Positions 34,729 through 42,576 of a stretch of DNA of 64,000 bases are shown piece after piece. Where the stretch lies: NCBI GenBank assembly GCA_023418475.1, contig JAEZZO010000033.1, forward strand, positions 62,001 through 126,000. Direction: 5' to 3'. The number at the start of each line of letters is the position of its first letter. Within the stretch, counting starts at the first letter, position 1. Below the pieces are notes generated by a model. It did not search any database, was not told where the DNA came from, and saw nothing but the letters and a program-made list of their open reading frames with translations. The stretch comes from Bacillota bacterium (GTDB taxonomy: Bacteria; Bacillota; Clostridia; Lachnospirales; Lachnospiraceae). A program made the translations under genes and the position numbers.

Positions 34729-34772
34729 AGGATACTTTTCTTAACAAAAAAATAGAAAAGTGTCCTGTTTTT
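34729..34772 (+). terminator. Terminator of the sulfatase locus
   Basis: AGGATACTTTTCT (34729-34741) pairs with AGAAAAGTGTCCT (34754-34766), then GTTTTTATTT. Confidence 0.85.
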
Positions 34773-34878
34773 ATTTAAAAGAAGAGTATCCATATTATAT
34801 GCTGAAAAAATACTAATCCTAAAAGGTTTTACTTTTGTATCATCTTATGGTGATTTGTATGCATTTGCGGGGGAGTGG

Positions 34879-34907
34879 TTGATTCGGGCTGAAAAATACA
34901 TTATACT
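34879..34907 (+). promoter_or_regulatory. Sigma-A promoter ahead of a structured leader
   Basis: TTGATT (34879-34884), exactly 17 bp, TATACT (34902-34907). It would give a leader of about 225 bases before the acetyltransferase gene. Confidence 0.62.
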
Positions 34908-35139
34908 TTCAGCACAAGATTAACATAGTATTTTAACCTGAAACTGCCGGAAAAATGTTTAAAGATTTTTTATTATAAAGATTTGCCCGACAAAAGCCCT
35001 CTTCAGGTTATGGAGATGGATATGAGTGTATATATCCATCAGCCAAATGAATTTTAGGCTTATGTCATGTAAATCATATAAAGGTAATAGATGGTAAATG
35101 ACCGGCGATGATTTGAGAAATTACGGAGGTGTGATATTT
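34908..35139 (+). other. Structured 5' leader of the acetyltransferase gene
   Basis: Non-coding. TAACCTGAA (34934-34942) pairs with TTCAGGTTA (35002-35010) across 59 bases, and directly after comes the hairpin GATGGATAT (35015-35023) / ATATCCATC (35032-35040). The ribosome-binding site GGAGG follows about 90 bases later. I do not recognise a known riboswitch consensus. The rest of the 446-base gap back to 34694 holds only the terminator and the promoter. Confidence 0.45.
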
Positions 35140-35607
35140 ATGGAATTGACACTGCGAAAAGCAACAATAGAGGATGTTGGTGCCTGCAGCATACTGGGGC
35201 TGGACAGTTTGATTTATGAACGGTATTTTTCGGAGGAGGGTTCGTTTGCACGAAGTGTACAGCGTGGGATAGAAGCGGATCAGCTGTATGTTGCGGTTAC
35301 AAAGCAAGGGGAAATTACAGGACTGATCAAGGTTGCCCCGCAGGGTTTTTGCGGATTATATCCCTATCTTTCTTTGGTTAGTGTTGGGGGAGCCTATCGT
35401 GGAATGGGAGTGGGGAGCTTTCTATTGTCTGCCTTTGAGAAGATGGGAACAGATGCCGGTGCCAGAAAAGTGGCACTGATGGTTAGTGATTTCAATTATG
35501 CTGCCAAAAAATTATATGAACGCCGGGGTTACAAAGAAATCGGCCTGATTTGTGATGCAGCCAAAGATGGAATTGGGGAATACCTGATGATAAAGGATCT
35601 ATTCTAG
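35140..35607 (+). CDS. GNAT-family N-acetyltransferase
   Basis: A 155-residue GNAT acetyltransferase that would transfer acetyl from acetyl-CoA to an amine. Seen: the beta4 strand LSLVSVGGAYRGMGVGSFLL carrying the acetyl-CoA pyrophosphate loop (R-G-M-G-V-G), and the C-terminal KLYERRGYKEIG typical of the family. The substrate is unknown. It is monocistronic with a long leader of its own. Start: GGAGG precedes the ATG at 35140; the upstream in-frame ATG at 35098 lies in the leader. Confidence 0.85.
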   Translation: MELTLRKATIEDVGACSILGLDSLIYERYFSEEGSFARSVQRGIEADQLYVAVTKQGEITGLIKVAPQGFCGLYPYLSLVSVGGAYRGMGVGSFLLSAFEKMGTDAGARKVALMVSDFNYAAKKLYERRGYKEIGLICDAAKDGIGEYLMIKDLF

Positions 35608-36164
35608 TAAGAAATAATAATTATATCGGTAGTATTCTTTGCCTGCCAAACAAGGCTACAGTCCACAGTCTGGTCAAATTCAAAGTTGTATATCCGGTAA
35701 TTGCTTTCGAAAGAGCATGTGCGCTTACCGGATGTGCAGCCATGGAATTAGATTGGACTGTGAATTGCACCAAACCAAGGTACTTAGTATCATAACATTC
35801 AAGAAATATAGACATAAAGTGTGAGTTCGAGTATAATTACAATCACAAAGGGCAAGCAAAATAAAAGTTGTAACAGCGCTCTGAGTAATGTTTCGTTATA
35901 AGTTTCGTTATAAAATCAGAATTGGAAAGATGATTATTTGAGATGTTGTTAAGCGACAGTGTTATTGGTAGTTTTAATCATCAAAACAAGGATGAAAAAA
36001 TTAAGGTAAAAATGAATATTTGAAATGTATCATAAGACAGGGACATTTAAAAGTACATTTTCTTGATCCAATGGGGGTTCGAGGTAAATGCCTGAGCGAA
36101 GAGTTTAGCCGCCACTTTTACATGTCATATTTTTTAGCTATTTTTAGCTAAAGAGGATAGTAGA
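35608..36164 (+). other. 557-base gene-free region with several repeats
   Basis: No gene. It holds: a long imperfect hairpin (35664-35762); a 12-bp tandem repeat GTTTCGTTATAA (35890-35901 and 35902-35913), a possible MurR operator; an inverted-repeat element with ends GACATTTAAAAGT (36042-36054) and ACTTTTACATGTC (36114-36126); and a TAGCTA pair just before the murR start. I see no strong sigma-A promoter, although one must be expected here. Confidence 0.5.
35664..35762. repeat. Long imperfect inverted repeat (about 37-bp arms)
   Basis: Left arm 35664-35700 and right arm 35725-35762. The inner 9 bp are perfect (ATCCGGTAA / TTACCGGAT) and the outer 7 bp are perfect (CACAGTC / GACTGTG). Many of the mismatches between would be G-U pairs in RNA. 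Confidence 0.55.
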
Positions 36165-37028
36165 ATGAAAAGTGTGATCGTAAGAGCAAAAGAGTATGTG
36201 AGACAGGCAAGCAGTACAGAAAAAAGTGTATTGCAATTCATTCTGGATGCCCCGCAGGAGGCTTCCCGTTTGAGTATTCATGCCCTTTCCAGGGAGGTAT
36301 TTGCTTCACCGTCCACCATTGCACGGCTGTGCCGTAAAATGGGATTTAAGGATTACCGGGAGTACCAGCGTGCACTCGCCTGTGAATTAGCGGTGAAAGA
36401 AGATGTGGTGATAGAAACCGATCTGGAAATTGGCACGGAGGATAAGCTGGAAATGATTATCGGGAAATCGGTTTCCCGAAGCATTGCATCCCTGGAAGAT
36501 ACGAAAAACCTGATTGACATCGATGCTGTTAAGCAGTGCGTCAAATTAATGGTCAAAGCAGACAGCCTTGTATTTTTTGGCGTGGGAGCCTCTCTGCTGG
36601 TAGCTAGGGATGCACATTTGAAGTTTATCCGTGTCAAAAAGCACTGCCAGGTATCAGATGATTTTGATGTACAGCTCGTAATGACGAAAACCATGCAAGA
36701 AAATGATGTTGCTATTTTAATCAGCTATTCCGGACAAACTGCTCAAATTGTAGAATGCGCCAGACAGTTAAAGGAACGGCAGGTACCCATTATTGCAATT
36801 ACCTGTTTTGTGGAATCGGAGCTATCGAAGCTTGCAAATTACAATCTTTATGTCAGTGCCACGGAATATGCATTTACCTCCGGTAAATTTACTTCCCGGC
36901 TTTCACAGCTTTTGGTGGTGGATATTCTTTATCTGGCATATCTGCAGGCCACCTATAAAACGAGTCAGGATGCGCTGATTGCAACCCATATTGAAAAACG
37001 AAGAAACGGAGTAACCACAGATGAGTAA
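36165..37028 (+). CDS. murR: RpiR/MurR-family regulator
   Basis: A 287-residue RpiR-family regulator. The N-terminal helix-turn-helix (LSIHALSREVFASPSTIARLCRKMGFK) is followed by a SIS sugar-phosphate-binding domain (SLVFFGVGASLLVARDA, ISYSGQTAQIVECA). In MurR relatives the ligand is MurNAc 6-phosphate. It overlaps murQ by 8 bases, strongly suggesting it senses the MurQ substrate and controls the cell-wall recycling operon. The symbol is assigned from context. Confidence 0.85.
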   Translation: MKSVIVRAKEYVRQASSTEKSVLQFILDAPQEASRLSIHALSREVFASPSTIARLCRKMGFKDYREYQRALACELAVKEDVVIETDLEIGTEDKLEMIIGKSVSRSIASLEDTKNLIDIDAVKQCVKLMVKADSLVFFGVGASLLVARDAHLKFIRVKKHCQVSDDFDVQLVMTKTMQENDVAILISYSGQTAQIVECARQLKERQVPIIAITCFVESELSKLANYNLYVSATEYAFTSGKFTSRLSQLLVVDILYLAYLQATYKTSQDALIATHIEKRRNGVTTDE

Positions 37029-37926
37029 AATAAATCTCGGAGTTCTTACGACGGAGATGCAAAATGAAAATACAATGCAGTTAGATGAAATGTCTCCGAT
37101 TGATATTATCAGAATTATGAATAATGAAGACAATCAAACCGTATTGGCAGTTCAAAGAGTACTGCCGCAAATAGCCGAAGCAATTAAATTCACTTCTGAC
37201 AGCCTAAAAAATGGAGGCAGGATTGTATATATTGGCGCCGGAACGAGCGGACGGCTTGGAGTACTGGATGCGGTAGAATGCCCGCCTACCTTTGGTGTTG
37301 ATGATAACACAGTGATAGGACTGATTGCAGGTGGAGAGGGAGCATTTGTCAAGGCTGTAGAGGGTGCGGAAGATAGTGCCGAACAGGCAGTGACAGATAT
37401 CAAAGGAATAGATCTCAAACCAGTGGATACAGTGGTGGGACTGACGGCCAGCGGACGAACTCCTTATGCGATAGGTGCGCTGCAATACGCAAGGAAGATG
37501 GGATGTGCGACAGTAGCAATATCCTGTAATGAAAATGCTGATATCTCACAATGCGCGGATGTGGCTATCGAGCTTCTGACAGGCCCGGAGATTTTGACCG
37601 GATCTACCAGATTGAAGGCTGGGACTACTGAAAAAATGGTACTAAATATGATTTCGACCGTAAGTATGATAGAAGCAGGAAAGGTTTACAAAAATCTGAT
37701 GGTTGATGTACGGCCTACGAATGAGAAACTGGAAACGCGGGCGGAAAATATATTGATAAAAATAACGAATTGTGACCGGCAGCAGGCGCGAAAGGCGCTT
37801 GAAGAAGCTGGAGGAGAAACGAAGCTGGCGATCATCCGCATTATGCTGGGTATTGATGTGGATACTGCCAGAAGCCGTCTTGCAGTTGCAGGCGGAAAGG
37901 TGAAGGATGTTTTGGACACTCGCTAA
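37021..37926 (+). CDS. murQ: N-acetylmuramic acid 6-phosphate etherase
   Basis: A 301-residue MurQ. It cleaves the D-lactyl ether of MurNAc 6-phosphate to give GlcNAc 6-phosphate and D-lactate in the cytoplasm. Seen: the SIS fold with YIGAGTSGRLGVLDAVECPP (the Glu after AV is the catalytic acid in E. coli MurQ), GAEDS with the second Glu, the TASGRTPY phosphate loop, and the LTGSTRLKAGTTEK segment. Length and motifs are complete. Translationally coupled to murR. Confidence 0.96.
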   Translation: MSKINLGVLTTEMQNENTMQLDEMSPIDIIRIMNNEDNQTVLAVQRVLPQIAEAIKFTSDSLKNGGRIVYIGAGTSGRLGVLDAVECPPTFGVDDNTVIGLIAGGEGAFVKAVEGAEDSAEQAVTDIKGIDLKPVDTVVGLTASGRTPYAIGALQYARKMGCATVAISCNENADISQCADVAIELLTGPEILTGSTRLKAGTTEKMVLNMISTVSMIEAGKVYKNLMVDVRPTNEKLETRAENILIKITNCDRQQARKALEEAGGETKLAIIRIMLGIDVDTARSRLAVAGGKVKDVLDTR

Positions 37927-38101
37927 TGTGAAGGGAATGTGATGCATAGGCATATGGCAGATCGTTTTATATCGGACAGCACTTTAAAAAGGGCAGAGTG
38001 CAAAAATGTAATAACCGGTAAAAGATTTGCAGTAAGCGGATGTAATTTACAACCAAACATAAGCTTTGTTAAATTGTAAACCAGAAAAAGGAGGAAACAA
38101 A

Positions 38102-39430
38102 ATGAAAAGAAACATAGCAATATTGTTATCCGTTGTAATGCTTGGTACGCTGCTTACCGGGTGTTCCAATAAAAACGGAAACAGCCAGACATCAAATGAT
38201 GCCGGTAATAGCACAAGCGTCACTTCCAGTCCCACTTCCGGTGCTGACACCAGTACCGATACCAGTACCGAAGCCAAAACCTTGAAGGTTTGGATTCCCC
38301 CGTATGCGGGCGGTGATGCTGAGTACACCGATCAGGATTTCTGGGACGATCAATTTGATGCATTTGAAAAGGAAAATAACTGCAAGGTGGAGGTTTCTAT
38401 CTTCCCTTGGAGCGGCTACATGGAGAAAATCACTACCGGTCTTAGCTCAGGAGAAGGTCCTGATTTGATTTATATTGATACACTCTATGATCTGGCCAAA
38501 GCAGGCAGCCTTGAAAACCTTGATCCTTACTTTACAAAGGAAGAAAAGGATAATTATTATTACTATAATCTTGGTAATGTAGCCGGCGGTCAGTATGCTA
38601 TGCCGATGATCGTTGGTGATGCAAGTGTTTTATTCTGCAATATGGATATCTTTAAGAAGGCAGGAATTCAGACACCTCCGCAGACCTGGGATGAGTTAAT
38701 TAAGGATGCAAAGATTATCAAAAAAGCTTGCCCGGATGTAACCTATCCATTTGTACAGCCCTGGGGAAATTCCAGCGGTAAGAGTGCAATTATGACCTCC
38801 TTCCTGCCTTACTTCTGGCAGGCTGACGGTAATTTCTTAACAGAGGATGGCATTCCAAACTTAAATAGTGATGCCGGAAAGACAACACTTAATTTCTTAA
38901 AGAGCCTTATGGATGAGGGAGTTTTTGATGATACAATCGTATCAGTATCCGATGCGCCGGAAACCTTCAACAGCGGACAGGCAGCTATGGTTCTGCTTGG
39001 TAGCGGTATGTCAGGTTCTATTGATAAAGCAGGTATTAACTGGGATTTCAGTACACTTCTTGGACCTACAGGCGGCAAAGGTTATTGGATCTCCGGTGAC
39101 TCCCTGGCAGTTGCATCCAACAGCACAAATAAAGAGCTTGCTGTGAAAGCACTGAAATATATGGTTAGTTCAAAGGTTATGGCAGAGTTCAACAAGGTTA
39201 TGTATGCATCGGCTCCACTTACAAAGGATGCTGCTTCCAGTGAGAATGAACGTTTTAAAACGATATATTCCGAGGATACCGGATATTTCCACATCTGGCC
39301 TGCATTTGAAAATGCAGATTCCTTCTACGATATTCTGTTTAAGAACATCCAGTCAATGTATATGGGTGATCTGAAGGTGCAGGAGGTTATTGACAACACC
39401 ATGGAAGAATATAAGACAGCATTGCAATAA
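38102..39430 (+). CDS. CUT1 sugar ABC solute-binding lipoprotein
   Basis: A 442-residue family 1 solute-binding protein. Signal peptide with lipobox LLTGC (Cys22), then a Ser/Thr-rich linker to about residue 58, then the binding core (LKVWIPPYAGGDAEYTDQDF, WDELIKDAKIIKKACP). Placed between murQ and anmK, it should bind MurNAc, anhydro-MurNAc or a GlcNAc-MurNAc disaccharide (inference). Start: AGGAGG precedes the ATG at 38102. A stem-loop and a short repeat element separate it from the permease genes, which fits higher expression of the binding protein. Confidence 0.9.
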   Translation: MKRNIAILLSVVMLGTLLTGCSNKNGNSQTSNDAGNSTSVTSSPTSGADTSTDTSTEAKTLKVWIPPYAGGDAEYTDQDFWDDQFDAFEKENNCKVEVSIFPWSGYMEKITTGLSSGEGPDLIYIDTLYDLAKAGSLENLDPYFTKEEKDNYYYYNLGNVAGGQYAMPMIVGDASVLFCNMDIFKKAGIQTPPQTWDELIKDAKIIKKACPDVTYPFVQPWGNSSGKSAIMTSFLPYFWQADGNFLTEDGIPNLNSDAGKTTLNFLKSLMDEGVFDDTIVSVSDAPETFNSGQAAMVLLGSGMSGSIDKAGINWDFSTLLGPTGGKGYWISGDSLAVASNSTNKELAVKALKYMVSSKVMAEFNKVMYASAPLTKDAASSENERFKTIYSEDTGYFHIWPAFENADSFYDILFKNIQSMYMGDLKVQEVIDNTMEEYKTALQ

Positions 39431-39502
39431 TAAGACAGTATGAAAGGTAACTTATTACTGGATAAACCGAAGCAACAGTAAATCATAATGTGATTTTGGC
39501 AG

Positions 39503-39538
39503 GGGACCATATGATTGTTCTATTGTGAATATGGTCTC
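39503..39538 (+). terminator. Stem-loop after the binding-protein gene (likely partial terminator)
   Basis: GGGACCATAT (39503-39512) pairs with ATATGGTCTC (39529-39538), one G-T pair, with a weak T-tail. Such hairpins often let binding-protein mRNA exceed permease mRNA. Confidence 0.55.
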
Positions 39539-39553
39539 TTGCATTATTTAACG

Positions 39554-39624
39554 GACAATTACAAAACTATATAGTTGTATAAATTGCACGTATAATGATA
39601 ACGATTATGAGTTTTACAATTGTC
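39554..39624. mobile_element. MITE-like element, short copy D
   Basis: A 71-bp element with ends GACAATTACAAAACT (39554-39568) and AGTTTTACAATTGTC (39610-39624), 13 of 15 complementary. It contains the subterminal palindrome AACTATATAGTT also found in copy B. It lies in the SBP/permease gap of the recycling operon. Confidence 0.62.
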
Positions 39625-39654
39625 TGACTATCTTAAGGAAGTGAGGAAATCCAT

Positions 39655-40539
39655 ATGAAGAGATCGAGAATGACGCGTGAAAAACAGCAGATGATGTATG
39701 GCGCTCTTTACATTCTCCCGGCCTTTATTGTCATTATGGCGTTTTCTGTGGTGCCTATTGTTCTGGCGATTTACTTTAGCTTTACAAAGTATAATATGAA
39801 CATTGCACCGGATTGGGTGGGATTAACCAATTATTTTAATGTACTAAAAAGTAAAATTTTCTACAGTGCTGTTTGGAATACGGTGAAATATGTCATCATA
39901 ACAGTGCCAATTCAAACCATACTGGCATTATCGGTAGCGGTATTAATTGCTGAAAAGGCTCGAAATCTTTACGGTTCTTTCCTCAAAAGCGTAATCTTCA
40001 TCCCGGTTATTATATCAAATATTGCTGCGGCAGCAGTTTGGAAAGTAATGTTTAAGACCAATGGAGGTATCATTAATACGGCAATTGGACTGCTCGGAAT
40101 GGATAATGTTAACTGGCTGGGATCGAAAGAACTTGCTTTTACATGCGTTTGTATCGTTACGATCTGGAAAAATGTCGGTTATTATATGGTGATTTATTAT
40201 GCGGCTGTTTTAGGAATTCCAAAAGAACAGCAGGAGGCTGCTGTAATCGACGGAGCAAGCAGCTTGCAGCGGTTTCGTTTTGTGACCGTTCCAAATCTGA
40301 GACCGATCACCTATATGATTGTCACTCTGGGGATTATCTCTTCCTTCCAAATTTTTGATATTGTATTTCAGCTTACGGGAGGCGGCCCGGGAACATCGAC
40401 CATCACACTGGCCTATATGGTTTACACCTATGCATTTTCCAATCAGAAGCTTGGTTATGCCAGTGCCATTGCCGTAATATTGTTGATTTTTGTATTATTA
40501 ATTCAGCGTTTGCAGGATATGCTGTTTAAAGAACGGTAG
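39655..40539 (+). CDS. CUT1 sugar ABC permease (MalF type)
   Basis: A 294-residue permease with six helices; EAA loop EAAVIDGASSLQRFRFVTVP; the QLTGGGPGTSTITLAYMVY stretch is typical of MalF-type subunits. It forms a heterodimer with the next gene product. AAGGAAGTGAGG precedes the ATG. There is no ATPase gene in the operon. Confidence 0.93.
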   Translation: MKRSRMTREKQQMMYGALYILPAFIVIMAFSVVPIVLAIYFSFTKYNMNIAPDWVGLTNYFNVLKSKIFYSAVWNTVKYVIITVPIQTILALSVAVLIAEKARNLYGSFLKSVIFIPVIISNIAAAAVWKVMFKTNGGIINTAIGLLGMDNVNWLGSKELAFTCVCIVTIWKNVGYYMVIYYAAVLGIPKEQQEAAVIDGASSLQRFRFVTVPNLRPITYMIVTLGIISSFQIFDIVFQLTGGGPGTSTITLAYMVYTYAFSNQKLGYASAIAVILLIFVLLIQRLQDMLFKER

Positions 40540-40552
40540 GGGGAGGTGTAAA

Positions 40553-41377
40553 ATGGAAACAACACATAAGAATAAAACTGTTGGAGGTATGGTGGGTATT
40601 TTATTTGTCACCCTTTTAGCCATTTTATGCCTGGTACCTCTAATATACATGATTTTGATGTCATTTACGCAGCTGCGTTCCTTATATATTGATTTTGATC
40701 AAATTACTTTAAATTTAAAGAATTATTATACGATAGCGTTTAAAAATGATTTCGGACGCTCCCTGCTCAACAGTATTGTTGTAGCGGTTCTGTCGTGCTT
40801 ATGGACCAATCTGGTATGTGCAATGGCAGCCTATGGTTTTGAAAAGAAAAAGTTACCGGGCAAGGAACTATTATTTAAAATCTTTCTTGCTACCATGATG
40901 GTACCTTCGCAGGTGACTTTGATTCCATTGTTTATAACGATGAAGGAACTGAGATGGCTCAACTCCTATTCAGCACTTGTCATTCCCATGGCGGGAGCGT
41001 TCGGTGTATTCATGGTACGGCAGTTTATGAAGGGAATTGATGATGTATTTATAGAGGCAGCGCAGATTGATGGATGTCCTGAATTTCTTATTTTCTTCCG
41101 GGTAATTCTTCCGCTCATTCAGCCTGCACTTGTATCTCTTACAATCTTCACCTTCATCGCCAGCTGGAACAGCTTTATCTGGCCGCTGGTGGTGAATACC
41201 GATAACAAAATGTATACCTTTACAGTCGCTTTATCGCTGCTTAATTCACAGCATGATACGAACTATGGACTTACTATGGCTGCGGCTACGGTATCTTTTG
41301 CAATTCCGTTTGCACTCTATATTGCAATGCAGCAGCAGTTTATGGAAGGAATTGTCCAGGGAGGAGTAAAAGGATGA
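40553..41377 (+). CDS. CUT1 sugar ABC permease (MalG type)
   Basis: A 274-residue permease with the EAA loop EAAQIDGCPEFLIFFRVILP and a C-terminus GIVQGGVKG typical of MalG-type subunits. It starts 13 bases after the partner permease, with GGGGAGG upstream, and its stop overlaps the anmK start by 4 bases (ATGA), showing translational coupling of uptake to the kinase. Confidence 0.94.
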   Translation: METTHKNKTVGGMVGILFVTLLAILCLVPLIYMILMSFTQLRSLYIDFDQITLNLKNYYTIAFKNDFGRSLLNSIVVAVLSCLWTNLVCAMAAYGFEKKKLPGKELLFKIFLATMMVPSQVTLIPLFITMKELRWLNSYSALVIPMAGAFGVFMVRQFMKGIDDVFIEAAQIDGCPEFLIFFRVILPLIQPALVSLTIFTFIASWNSFIWPLVVNTDNKMYTFTVALSLLNSQHDTNYGLTMAAATVSFAIPFALYIAMQQQFMEGIVQGGVKG

Positions 41378-42555
41378 CATTAAGGGAGCTGGAACAAAAA
41401 TCAGGTAAGCTTGTAATTGGTCTGATGAGCGGTACCTCAGCCGATGGAGTGGATGCGGCACTGGTACGTATGGAAGGACATGGCTGGAACACAAAAATCC
41501 GGCAGGAGGCATATGTCAGTGTTCCCTTCTCGGATGAAGTTCGCAGTGCTATACTAGAAATTGCCAGGGGCAGTGCAGGCGGCAGCCGTGATATCTGTCT
41601 TCTGGGAGCAGTGCTTGGACAGCTATACCTGGAAGCCTGTGAAGAAGTATGCCGGGTGGCTGGTATCTCCTGCGAAGAGATTGATTTGATCGGCTGTCAC
41701 GGACAAACAGTATATCACCAGCCGGTGGCCGTGGAATATCTCGGCAGAAAGGTTACGGCAACCTATCAGATCGGTGAACCGTCTCTTCTGTGTGAGAAAA
41801 CAGGTGCAATTGTAGTTTCTGACTTTCGTGTACGCGATATTGCCGCCGGCGGGCAGGGAGCACCGCTTGTGGTCTATTCAGAATATATGCTGTACCGCAG
41901 TGAAACAGAAAATATTGCTCTGCAAAACATCGGTGGCATTGGAAATATTACCTATCTGCCGGCGGGTTGCTCGCCGGAGGATTTGATTGCCTTTGATACT
42001 GGCCCGGGAAATCTTTTGATAGATGCGGCTGTTGCAAAACTAACAGATGGTAAGCTGCGCTATGATGAGGGAGGAGCCATGGCTGCCAGGTACAGCGTAA
42101 ATCAACGTTTACTGGAGTTCCTGCTAAAAGACCCCTATCTGGAAAGAAAACCGCCCAAGACCACAGGGCGGGAATATTACGATGAAAGCTTTTTAGAACG
42201 AGTATATCGTCAGGCGGAAGAATGGAAGGTATCAAAAGGAGAGGTGCTGCGTACGTTGACCCGTTATACAGCGCAGACCATTTCTCATTCGGTATGTACG
42301 TTCCTGCCGTCGATGCCAAAACGGTTAATTGTAGGAGGCGGAGGAAGCAATAACCTGACACTTCTGACGGATCTGCGTCAGAGTCTGCCCCGGGTAGAGG
42401 TTATAACGAACGAGGAACTTGGTTTTTCAAGCGATGCCAAGGAGGCTGTCGCATTTGCAATACTGGCGAACGAAACAATACACGGCGGCTGTAATAATGT
42501 CCCGGCTGCCACTGGGGCACAGCACGGCGTAGTTATGGGTAAAATCAGTCAATAA
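41374..42555 (+). CDS. anmK: Anhydro-N-acetylmuramic acid kinase
   Basis: A 393-residue AnmK. It hydrolyses the 1,6-anhydro bond of anhydro-MurNAc and phosphorylates it with ATP to MurNAc 6-phosphate, the substrate of MurQ. Signatures: GLMSGTSADGVDAAL at the N-terminus, IGCHGQTVYHQP, DTGPGNLLIDA, and GGGGSNNLTLL near the C-terminus. Complete length. Anhydro-MurNAc is made by lytic transglycosylases, so recycling of such turnover products is implied, less usual in Gram-positives than in Gram-negatives. Coupled to the permease by a 4-base overlap. Confidence 0.95.
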   Translation: MTLRELEQKSGKLVIGLMSGTSADGVDAALVRMEGHGWNTKIRQEAYVSVPFSDEVRSAILEIARGSAGGSRDICLLGAVLGQLYLEACEEVCRVAGISCEEIDLIGCHGQTVYHQPVAVEYLGRKVTATYQIGEPSLLCEKTGAIVVSDFRVRDIAAGGQGAPLVVYSEYMLYRSETENIALQNIGGIGNITYLPAGCSPEDLIAFDTGPGNLLIDAAVAKLTDGKLRYDEGGAMAARYSVNQRLLEFLLKDPYLERKPPKTTGREYYDESFLERVYRQAEEWKVSKGEVLRTLTRYTAQTISHSVCTFLPSMPKRLIVGGGGSNNLTLLTDLRQSLPRVEVITNEELGFSSDAKEAVAFAILANETIHGGCNNVPAATGAQHGVVMGKISQ

Positions 42556-42576
42556 GCTGATGATGGGAGGCAGACA

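Noticed and set aside
34908..35139. A c-di-GMP or other known riboswitch in the acetyltransferase leader.
   Set aside because: Conserved loop motifs of the classes I know were not recognised; reported only as a structured leader.
35621..35815. A 64-codon minus-strand frame across the long inverted repeat.
   Set aside because: The sequence is explained by the palindrome; the frame lacks a ribosome-binding site.
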